Of a stretch of DNA of 64,000 nt, positions 38,486 through 45,269 are shown one piece after another. This stretch comes from Candidatus Streptomyces philanthi (lineage in GTDB: Bacteria; Actinomycetota; Actinomycetes; Streptomycetales; Streptomycetaceae). A program made the translations under genes and the position numbers. The DNA lies in assembly GCA_018114805.1 (NCBI GenBank), contig CP073042.1, positions 3,410,001 through 3,474,000 of the forward strand. The letters run 5' to 3'. The notes beneath the pieces are model-generated. The model did not search any database, was not told the origin of the DNA, and saw only the letters and a list, made by a program, of their open reading frames with translations. Within the stretch, counting starts at the first letter, position 1; each line of letters starts with the position of its first letter.

Positions 38486-38760
38486 ATGACCCCCATCCTC
38501 CTTGCTATCGCCTGCCTACTAGCCATCACGCTCGGTTATGCCGGGCTGTGTGCGGCCTCACCGTTCGGCGACTGCCGCAACTGCCACGGCATGGGCCACA
38601 AGCTCAAGGCCGACCGCAAAGGCCGGTTCAAGCGCGGCAAGGACTGCCGCCGCTGCAAGGCGACCGGCAAGCGCATACGCGTCGGCCGCTGGCTCTACAA
38701 CCGCTGGGCCCGCATCTACCACGCTGGCACCGACACCCCCTCCCGGAAGGAAACCGATGA
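38486..38760 (+). CDS. Small membrane/zinc-ribbon protein, end uncertain
   Basis: ATG 38486 starts a membrane helix (PILLAIACLLAITLGYAGLC) followed by two CxxC pairs, FGDCRNCHGMGHKLK and KDCRRCKATGKRI, and then VGRWLYNRWARIYHAGTD. Relatives in AICEs end about there. In this sequence the frame stays open to 39289 across the next genes, so the natural stop near 38760 is missing, probably through a base error. The zinc ribbon resembles DnaJ-type CxxCxGxG repeats. Confidence 0.55.
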
Positions 38761-38951
38761 TCTTCGATATTTCCGCCGTGCTGCTGTTCGTCACTGCGTT
38801 CGCCCTCGCCGTCAAGACCAAGTCCGCCGGCGCTGGCGCCGCCATCGTGCTGTTCCTGTTCGGGTTCTTCGCCGCCGGCACCGGCGCCTACGAGCCCATC
38901 CGCGACCTGGTCAAGGCGTTCGCCGACGCGGCCAACTCCCTCGGCAACTGA
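38757..38951 (+). CDS. Small two-helix membrane protein
   Basis: 64 residues from ATG 38757 with GGAAGGAA upstream: IFDISAVLLFVTAFALAVKT and AGAGAAIVLFLFGFFAAGTG are membrane helices, and the tail IRDLVKAFADAANSL is amphipathic. It is typical of small Spd proteins in Streptomyces elements. It lies between the zinc-ribbon gene and the next small gene in the transfer operon. Confidence 0.7.
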   Translation: MIFDISAVLLFVTAFALAVKTKSAGAGAAIVLFLFGFFAAGTGAYEPIRDLVKAFADAANSLGN

Positions 38952-38966
38952 TCAGAGGCACTCACG

Positions 38967-39215
38967 ATGACCAAGCTCTCACGTGGCGTTCGCACACTGC
39001 TCCAAACCATCGCCGACCAGGACGACGGCCACGCAGTCCTGTTCCATCACGCGCCCCGGGGCCGCTGGCGCCTGGACGGCACGCAGTACACCGTCAACGA
39101 CCGCACCTTTCACCCGCTGGATGCCCTTGGGTTCGTCGACATCGGCGACGGTCGCACCGACCGAGTAAAGGTGACCGCCGCAGGTCGTGCCTACCTTGCT
39201 GGAGGCACGCAGTGA
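38967..39215 (+). CDS. Small AICE protein, winged-helix-like
   Basis: 82 residues from ATG 38967: SRGVRTLLQTIADQDDGHAV, LFHHAPRGRWRLDGTQYTVN and DRVKVTAAGRAYLAGGTQ. The last block looks like the end of a small winged helix (VTxxGRAYL). It overlaps the next gene by four bases. Function unknown. Confidence 0.65.
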   Translation: MTKLSRGVRTLLQTIADQDDGHAVLFHHAPRGRWRLDGTQYTVNDRTFHPLDALGFVDIGDGRTDRVKVTAAGRAYLAGGTQ

Positions 39216-39688
39216 ACGAACACGTCCCCGCCCTTCGGCCAGACATGCCAACCGCCGCCGCGTACGACCCGGCCTCGCTGGAGCTGTAAGCGCCCGACGC
39301 GGCGGCCGTCGAACTGGCCGCCGAACGCGGGCCGGTGGTCTGGGTGCCGGACGCCTACGGGCGCATGGTCCCCATGCCCAGGCACCTCGCCCCGCCGCCC
39401 ATGGCGATGCCGGAGCCGCGCGACCTGACGCCGCTTCCCCTGCTTGACCCGATCGCTTAGCGCTTCGTCGGGGCCGGGATCGGCGGCGGCGCCCTCGCGG
39501 CTTGCGTCGGCTGGGGTGTGGGCGAGGTCATCAACGCCGCCGCCGGGTTCACCTCCGGCGCCGCGATGTGGATCGCCCTCGCCGTCCTCGCGTGGCGCAT
39601 GCCCGTGCGCGCCATCAACGGCGGGCGCAACGGGAGCACGGTCAACATCCGCAAGGCCGTGATCAAGCGCAGCACCTTCAACGGCTGA
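39212..39688 (+). pseudogene. AICE membrane protein interrupted by TAA and TAG
   Basis: GTG 39212 overlaps the previous stop. The frame reads NEHVPALRPDMPTAAAYDPA then TAA at 39287-39289, continues VELAAERGPVVWVPDAYGRM to TAG at 39458-39460, then RFVGAGIGGGALAACVGWGV and a helix AMWIALAVLAWRMPVRAI to TGA at 39686-39688. All three parts are in one frame and match the usual 150-160 residue AICE protein. Both stops sit where single-base changes from Gln or similar codons would make them. Confidence 0.65.
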
Positions 39689-39692
39689 CAGG

Positions 39693-39995
39693 ATGCCAAC
39701 CCCCGTGATCCGACTGCGTATTCAGGTCGCCCACTGGCCCCGCCGGGACCTGGTTCTGACTGACACGCCCCGCCCCGACTGCCGCGACTGCGAGGGCATC
39801 GGCGGCTTCGAGTACGACTACGGCGACCACAACGGCGAGTACGCCGGCACCGACTGGGACCCCTGCGGCTGCTGGAACGATAACCGCCGCTGGCCGCTGC
39901 TGCCCCTGCCGCATCGGCCTCGGTGGCTGCGTCGGCGCCACACCGGCCGTGACCCGTGGGGGTCGGACGGCTACAGCAACGAACCGCCCTTCTAG
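39693..39995 (+). CDS. Small cysteine-rich AICE protein
   Basis: 100 residues from ATG 39693. A CxxC pair (DCRDCEGIGGFEYDYGD) and a CGC triplet (DWDPCGCWNDNRRWPLL) suggest a zinc-binding or DnaJ-like site. The C-terminal part is basic and aromatic. It closes the run of small genes before the replication module. Confidence 0.65.
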   Translation: MPTPVIRLRIQVAHWPRRDLVLTDTPRPDCRDCEGIGGFEYDYGDHNGEYAGTDWDPCGCWNDNRRWPLLPLPHRPRWLRRRHTGRDPWGSDGYSNEPPF

Positions 39996-40001
39996 CTTCG
40001 C

Positions 40002-40047
40002 CCGTGGGCGGCGGCACTCCCGGACAAGGACAGCCCGCCACCCACGG
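40002..40047 (+). ncRNA. Conserved-loop hairpin, copy 2
   Basis: Stem CCGTGGGCGGCGG / CCGCCACCCACGG (one C-A mismatch) closes the 20-nt loop CACTCCCGGACAAGGACAGC. The outer stem differs from copies 1 and 3 but still pairs. A GATCCCGAC tail and CAGGAG ribosome site lead to the primase-polymerase start at 40086. Confidence 0.6.
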
Positions 40048-40085
40048 TCTCCGATCCCGACGTAGCAGAACAGGAGACCTACAGC

Positions 40086-40940
40086 ATGACACCTCACTGC
40101 AAGGCCCGGCGTCTCGCCGGCGGCAACCACCCGGACGGGAACCCCCTGCGCACGGCTCTCGCCCTCGCGGCGGCCGGGGCCCCGATCTTGCCCCTGCGGG
40201 CGGGCAAGGTCCCGTTCGGCAACTGCCGCACCTGCAAGGCGAACGCGTGCGGCGGACGGCCCAACATGAAGGCGGCGGGCCCGTGCCAGTGCCCCTCCCC
40301 GTGTCACGCCTGGGCCGCTGCGACAACCGACCCGCACCTTCTCACCTCGCTCGTGTGGGCGTCGGTGTGGCGTGAGGCGGTGGCGGTCGCCTACCACCCC
40401 GGTGGGGCCGGGCTGACCGTGGTCGACCTCGACAACACGGCGGCCGTCGCCTGGGCCCGCGAGACCCTGCCCGCCACCCGCACCGTGCGGACGACGCGCG
40501 GCGAACACTGGCTTTATCAGGGCGGGATGCCGTCGGCGAACGCGGTCCGGCCCGGCATCGACATCAAGTACCTTATGCAGTAAGCCCGTTGGCTCGGACC
40601 CGCCACCGGCCGTATGGCCGTTCTCCCGGCCGCCGTGCGCGCCCCATGGGACCGGTCGGTGGCCACCGGGGGCCGCCACACTGAGCGCTACATCCGCACC
40701 GGGCTGGAACGCGGCCTCGCGCTCGTGAGGGCCCGCACCGAATCCGGCGCCGGATCACAGGCGTTCGGCGTCGCCCGGTTCCTCGCAGCACAGCACACCG
40801 GGTGCCCCGGACCGTGCGGACTCGCGGCGATCGGCGAGGAGATCGTGACGGCCGCCGTCTCCGTGGGCGTCCCGGAGACCTACGCGCGCCGCGCGGTCGC
40901 CAACGGCCTTGAGGCGGCCGGTGAGGGGGCGGGCATGAAC
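40086..40940 (+). pseudogene. Bifunctional DNA primase/polymerase (AICE replication), in-frame TAA
   Basis: ATG 40086. Residues 1-165 match the prim-pol N-terminal domain of actinomycete elements: NPLRTALALAAAGAPILPLR, a Cys-rich insert NCRTCKANACGGRP...CQCPSPC, and GGAGLTVVDLDNTAAVAWAR with the DxD metal pair. TAA at 40581-40583 follows DIKYLMQ where Tyr is usual (YARWLGP). The same frame continues ARWLGPATGRMAVLPAAVRA and GVARFLAAQHTGCPGPCGLA to about 40940, where the natural stop is missing and the frame runs on. With the stop it would lose its C-terminal helper domain. It pairs with the DUF3987 protein downstream. Confidence 0.7.
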
Positions 40941-41263
40941 AAAGGGGCTCCCCGAACCGCCACGAACGGCCCTCAAGGCGCCGCACAGGGCCCGCCACGG
41001 CCGACCGTGGGCGAACCCGAAGGTCGCCGCCCGCAAGGGCGTCCTTTCTGCCGTTGGCTTGGACCCGCAGACGGTCACCGTCACCGGGCATCACCCCGGG
41101 GCTTCAGATCCAGTGCGAAGGCGTACCCGTCGCGGACTGGCTCTGTGTCTGCGGGCACCACGAACGCGCCCGGGGCCGCGCCGCCGTCATCAGGCTGACC
41201 GCCCGCGTGAGCGTCGGCGTCTGCCCGCACACCACCACCGCCGAAGGGAGGGCCGCCTCATGA
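40935..41263 (+). pseudogene. Small AICE protein, two frameshifts
   Basis: After ATG 40935 the expected frame is one base off, reading TKGLPEPPRTALKAPHRARH, RPWANPKVAARKGVLSAVGL and DPQTVTVTGHHPGAS. Near 41110 another base change moves to QCEGVPVADWLCVCGHHERA, RGRAAVIRLTARVSVGVCP and the stop at 41261-41263. Together this gives about 108 residues with a C-terminal CxC...H zinc-like site. It overlaps the DUF3987 gene start by four bases. Confidence 0.5.
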
Positions 41264-42813
41264 CTCCACAGCCTGTGGACAGCCCCGACCTGTGGGCCGG
41301 ACTGCCCACCCTGGAAGCACCGCCCGGCTAGGACGATGCGGCACCGGACGTGTGGGAGGACCCCATTCCCCTCACCGGTCGCCGTGAGCGCCCGCCGTTC
41401 CCCGCACACGTACTGCCCGCATGGCTGGGGGAGTTCGTGACCGCCGTCGCGGAGGAGACACAGACCCCGGTCGACCTCGCTGGATCGATCGCGCTTGCCG
41501 TGCTCGCCACGGCGGCCGGCGGCCGGTCGGTGGTCCACGTGCGCGGCAACTGGCGTGAGCCCACCAACCTCTACACCGTGGTGGCGCTCCCGCCCGCTAA
41601 CCGCAAGTCGGCCGTGTTCGCGCTGCTGACCAACCCCCTGTACGAGGCGGAGAAGCAGCTCAAGACGGTGATGAAGCCCGTGATCGTGGAAGCGGATTTG
41701 ACGGCGCGGTTGGCCAAGGAAGCGGCGGACAAGGCCGCCGCCAAGGCCGCGTCCGCCGACGGCGACAAGCGCGATGAGATGGTGGCCACGGCCGTGGGCC
41801 TCGCGCAGACGGCCGACACGCTCACCGTCCCCGCCGAACCGGTCCTGTTGGCGGACGACTCGACACCCGAGACGGTCACCTCGCTCATGGCGGAACAGGG
41901 CGGGCGGCTGTCGGTGATGAGCGCTGAGGGCTGCATCTTCGACATCATCGCCAGCCGCTACTCCGGTGCCCCCAACATGGAAGTCTTCCTCAAGGGGCAT
42001 GCCGGGGGCCGGCTGAGGGTCAACCGGCAGACCCGCCGCGAGTACATCGACGCCCCCGCACTGACCATCGGCCTCGCCGTGCAACCGGATGTGTTGCGAG
42101 ACATCGGGAAGGTGAAGGGGTTCGAGGGACGGGGACTGTTGGCCCGCTTCCTGTACTCTCTGCCGGTGTCCACGGTCGGTGACCGCGAGATCATCACCGA
42201 CCCGGTACCGGAAGAGACGGCCTCTGCCTACACCGCCCGGGTCATCGACCTCGCCCTGTCCCTGGCGGAGTGGACCGACCCGGCCGTTATCCAGCTCACC
42301 CCGGAAGCGGACGCGGCCCTGATCGCCTATCAGAAGCGCATCGAACCGCAGCTCAAGGCGCGCGGCGGCAAGCTGGGCCACATCTCCAACTGGGCCGGAA
42401 AGCTGGCCGGGGCGACCGCCCGCATGGCTGCACTGCTGCACCTCGCCGACCACGGCTACGCCCACCCGGTCACCGAAGACACCATGCGCGCGGCCATCGA
42501 GCTGGGGGACTACTACACCGCCCATGCCCTCGCCGTGTTCGACGTCATGGGCGCCGACCCGGTCCTGTCCCGCGCCCGCAGCGTGCTGGAAGCGCTGAGG
42601 GACAACGGATGGGAGGACGTCAGCCGGCGGGACGTCTTCAGCGTCCTGTCCCGCAGCGAGGTCCCCACCGTCGCGGACCTCGAACCGGCCCTCGCGTTGC
42701 TGGAAGACCACGGATACCTGCGGTCCTACCAGCCGGAGCGCACCGGCAAGCGCGCACGTCCCCCGGCACCCCGCCTACAGGCCCACCCGTCCCTGCGCCA
42801 CAGTGGCCGGTGA
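41260..42813 (+). pseudogene. DUF3987 replication-associated protein, in-frame TAG
   Basis: From ATG 41260 the frame reads PQPVDSPDLWAGLPTLEAPP then TAG at 41329-41331 (Tyr usual) and continues unshifted for 490 codons: FPAHVLPAWLGEFVTAVAEE, VVALPPANRKSAVFALLTNP (a P-loop-like segment), MSAEGCIFDIIASRYSGAPN and LRVNRQTRREYIDAPALTIG. DUF3987 proteins are helicase-like partners of prim-pol enzymes in mobile elements. A restart downstream of the TAG, for example GTG 41350, could make almost the full protein, so function may be kept despite the stop. Confidence 0.72.
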
Positions 42814-42854
42814 CCCTAGCCCGCACACACAACCCCCCTCGCACAAACCGCTAA

Positions 42855-43110
42855 ATCGCAGAAAACCCCGGACAGCCCCGCTGACCTGCGACGGGCCCCC
42901 ACGCCGCCCCCGGACGGGGGGCCCGTCGCACAATCCCGCGATATTCCGCAAAAAACCGAGCACCACCCCGCCCACGGGGACCGGCTGTCGGCCCCACCTG
43001 ATTTTTGCGGAATATCGCGGCTTTCTGCCGAGCACCACCCGTCAGCACCTACGCACCGCATCACCGCAGCTCAACGGTCCTCCCCGGGGTTTCTGCGGAT
43101 ATTGCGGTTT
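42855..43110. other. Candidate replication origin of the AICE (inverted repeats, AT-rich core)
   Basis: A 340-bp gene-free region after the replication gene. It holds a perfect 14-bp hairpin (TGCGACGGGCCCCC at 42887-42900 with 42917-42930), then a perfect 19-bp inverted repeat (42936-42954 against TTTTTGCGGAATATCGCGG at 43002-43020), a third related unit TGCGGATATTGCGG (43094-43107), and a 13-bp direct repeat CCGAGCACCACCC (42956 and 43028). The A/T tracts stand out in this GC-rich DNA. Position and repeats fit an iteron-type double-stranded origin. Confidence 0.6.
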
Positions 43111-43155
43111 GTGCGGCGGCACTTGCCCATGAACTCACCCTCACAGGAGTGAGCC

Positions 43156-43383
43156 GTGGACGAACCCACCACCCTTCCCCTGGCCCCGACCGAAGACCCG
43201 ACCCTGGTTCTCCTCAAGGTCGAAGAGGCCGCCCGTCGACTCCGCATCGGCCGAACCACGTGCTACGCGCTCATCCGCTCCGGAGAGCTGGGGTCCGTAC
43301 CCGTCGGCCGTCTCCGTCGCGTCCCCGCCGACGCCCCGGCCGCGTACGTCGCCCGCCTCCGCGCAGCCCAAAGCGCCGCTTGA
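43156..43383 (+). CDS. xis: Excisionase (Xis), HTH-17 type
   Basis: 75 residues from GTG 43156. VLLKVEEAARRLRIGRTTCY and ALIRSGELGSVPVGRLRRVP form the small winged HTH of AICE excisionases. It is directly followed by the third conserved hairpin and then int, the usual xis-int pair that controls excision. Confidence 0.85.
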   Translation: MDEPTTLPLAPTEDPTLVLLKVEEAARRLRIGRTTCYALIRSGELGSVPVGRLRRVPADAPAAYVARLRAAQSAA

Positions 43384-43389
43384 CGACGC

Positions 43390-43432
43390 CCGGGGCGGCG
43401 GCACTCCCGGACAGGACAGCCCGCCGCCCCGG
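43390..43432 (+). ncRNA. Conserved-loop hairpin, copy 3
   Basis: A perfect 12-bp stem CCGGGGCGGCGG / CCGCCGCCCCGG closes the 19-nt loop CACTCCCGGACAGGACAGC, identical to copy 1. It starts 7 bases after the xis stop; a CATCCCGAC tail and CAGGAG ribosome site lead to the integrase start. Confidence 0.65.
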
Positions 43433-43468
43433 TCCCCCATCCCGACACGCAAGAAAACAGGAGCCTGC

Positions 43469-44749
43469 TTGTGGCAGAGAATGAAGAAGGGCACCCGCCG
43501 CGCCAACGGCGAATCGGCGATCTACTTCGGGGCGGACGGCCGTTGGCACGCTCGCGTGCCGATGGGCTACAAGGACAACGGGGAGCCCTACCGCCGGCAC
43601 TTGACGCCCAAGACGCGCGATGACCTGGTTGAAGAAGTCAAAAAGCTGGAGAAGCAGCGCGACGCGGGTTCGGCCCAACAGCCTAGTAAGGCATGGACAG
43701 TTGAGAAGTGGCTTCAGCACTGGGTTGAGAACATCGCCAAACCAACCGTCAGCGAGAATACCTACGACGGCTACGAGGTCGCCGTTCGCGTCCACCTCGT
43801 GCCCGGTGTCGGCAAGCACCGCCTTGACCGCTTGCAGCCCGAACACCTGGAAAGCCTGTACCGCCGAATGCAGGCGAACGGGGAGCGCAAGGCCGGTACC
43901 GCTCACCAAGCTCACCGCACCGCCCGAACCGCGCTCGGGGAGGCGGTACGGCGCGGCTACGCGGCGAAGAATGCCGCCGCGTTGGCGAAGCCGCCACGGC
44001 TGGAAGAGGACGAATCCGAGGTTGAGCCCTACTCTGTGGAAGAGGTTCAGTGCCTGTTGCTCGAAGCCAACAAGCGCCGGAACAGTGCCCGCTGGATGCT
44101 GGCACTCGCGCTCGGACTGCGGCAGGGCGAGACGCTCGGACTGCGCTGGTCTGATGTCGACCTGAACAACGAGTACCTGAAGCTACGCCGGAACCGTCTG
44201 CGCCCCAGGTACGAGCACGGATGCCCGGAAGCTTCACCGTGCGGCTGAAAGGCGGGGTACTGCCCGGACAAGGTGCAGGTTCGGCGCGAGACCAAGAACA
44301 CCAAGTCCCGCGCCGGCCACCGCGCCGTGCCCCTGCCGGGCCCGCTGGTCGCCATGCTTCGGGCCCACGTCGAGACGCAAGAGCGCGAGCGCATGGCGGC
44401 CGGCGACCTGTGGATCGAGTCGGACTACGTGTTCACCAAGCCTCTGGGTGGTCCACTCAGCCCGAACACGGACTATCACGACTGGAAGCGGTTGTTGGAT
44501 GACGCCGGGGTCCGGAACGCCCGGCTACACAATGCTCGGCACACGGCCGCCACCGTGCTCATGCTGTCTGGTGTCCCGGCGCGCGTCATTGATCAGATCA
44601 TGGGGTGGGAGCCGGGCACGTCCGACAGCATGCGGGCGAGGTACCTGCATGTGCCGGACGCCATGCTCAAGGACGTCGCCCGGAAGATCGCCGAAGCCAT
44701 CTGGGGAGCCCCGGAAACGGCGCCTGTGGACAAAAACACAGGACAATGA
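43469..44749 (+). pseudogene. int: Tyrosine site-specific integrase, in-frame TGA
   Basis: The frame from TTG 43469 (ATG 43481 is an alternative) covers 427 codons. The N-terminal part has GTRRANGESAIYFGADGRWH, and the core-binding domain has KAWTVEKWLQHWVENIAKPT. The catalytic domain has MLALALGLRQGETLGLRW (Arg I), ARLHNARHTAATVLMLSGVP (HxxR) and SMRARYLHVPDAMLKDVA (Tyr nucleophile). TGA at 44246-44248 interrupts it after EASPCG where Arg (CGA) is usual, and the same frame continues KAGYCPDKVQVRRETKNTKS. The C-terminal catalytic residues lie beyond the stop, so the protein as read is inactive. The gene ends 73 bases from the tRNA. Confidence 0.8.
44727..44746. other. Right copy of the 20-bp direct repeat (integrase arm-site candidate)
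   Basis: TGGACAAAAACACAGGACAA overlaps the end of int and matches 30451-30470 at 19 of 20 bases. A further GGACAA unit lies at 44759-44764. Confidence 0.5.
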
Positions 44750-44765
44750 CGGCTGAGTGGACAAC

Positions 44766-44799
44766 GAAGCGGCCCCGCTGTGATCAGCAGGGCCGCTTC
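44766..44799 (+). terminator. Terminator after int
   Basis: GAAGCGGCCCCGCTG and CAGCAGGGCCGCTTC pair over 15 bp with one mismatch and a TGAT loop, followed by CTTTCG. It separates int from the converging tRNA-Ser gene. Confidence 0.7.
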
Positions 44800-44821
44800 C
44801 TTTCGCCTGTTCAGGCGGCTG

Positions 44822-44906
44822 CGGAGGATACGAGATTCGAACTCGTGAGGGGTTGCCCCCTACACGCTTTCCAAGCGTGCGCCCTAGGCCACTAGGCGAA
44901 TCCTCC
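44822..44906 (-). tRNA. tRNA-Ser (anticodon GGA), integration site of the AICE (attR)
   Basis: The minus strand gives acceptor arms GGAGGAT and ATCCTCC, a D-arm, an anticodon stem-loop CACGC-TTGGAAA-GCGTG with anticodon GGA, a long variable arm and the T-loop GTTCGAATC. The length of 85 bases fits a class II serine tRNA. CCA is not encoded. The 3' half (44822-44881) is the right att site, so integration keeps the tRNA whole. Confidence 0.92.
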
Positions 44907-45017
44907 GCCGCAAACAATACAAGACCGAAAGCAGTGCTCGCGAACCCGATCCGGGTAGGGCGGGAGAAAGGGAGGGGTGCGGTCCTGGAGAGGGGTCGGT
45001 ATCCGCTAGAGTGGGGC

Positions 45018-45106
45018 TCAGCCCCTCACGTGGCGCTATCTCACCTAACTCCCCCAGGGCTGGAAGGCAGCAAGGGTAAGTGGGCTCTGGCGGGTGCGTG
45101 GGGGGC
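45018..45106 (+). ncRNA. ffs: Bacterial small signal recognition particle RNA
   Basis: The conserved SRP hairpin is present: CCCCAGGGCTGGAAGGCAGC followed by AAGGGTAAGTGGGCTCTGG, with a GGAA tetraloop. The outer ends CCCCTCACG and CGTGGGG pair. Its place between tRNA-Ser and dnaX is the usual one in Streptomyces. It works with Ffh to target nascent membrane proteins. Ends are approximate. Confidence 0.85.
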
Positions 45107-45269
45107 GCTTGCGTTGGTGGGGGAGCCGGCGCGGGGCGCGGGCGCGTAGGGGTGTGATCAGTGCCTCAGTGGGGATTTCGGCCGGCCCGGGGCGGCGACG
45201 GCGCCGGGAGGCGGGCCGTGGGTCGCGGACGCGGGTCGGTTGTCAGTGCGGGCCGATATCGTCGTATGC

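Larger units (their letters stand above)
30301..44881. mobile_element. AICE (pSAM2-type integrative and conjugative element) in tRNA-Ser
   Basis: The 14.6-kb segment is bounded by att repeats, the right one lying in an intact tRNA-Ser(GGA) gene. It carries the AICE module set in the usual order: GntR regulator, XRE-like regulator, transfer operon with an FtsK/TraB-like DNA translocase and Spd-type membrane proteins, replication module (primase-polymerase, DUF3987 protein, AT-rich inverted-repeat origin candidate), xis and int next to attR. AICEs transfer as double-stranded DNA through TraB. Several key genes (int, primase-polymerase, DUF3987) carry in-frame stops, so the copy may be immobile unless these are sequence errors. 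Confidence 0.85.
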
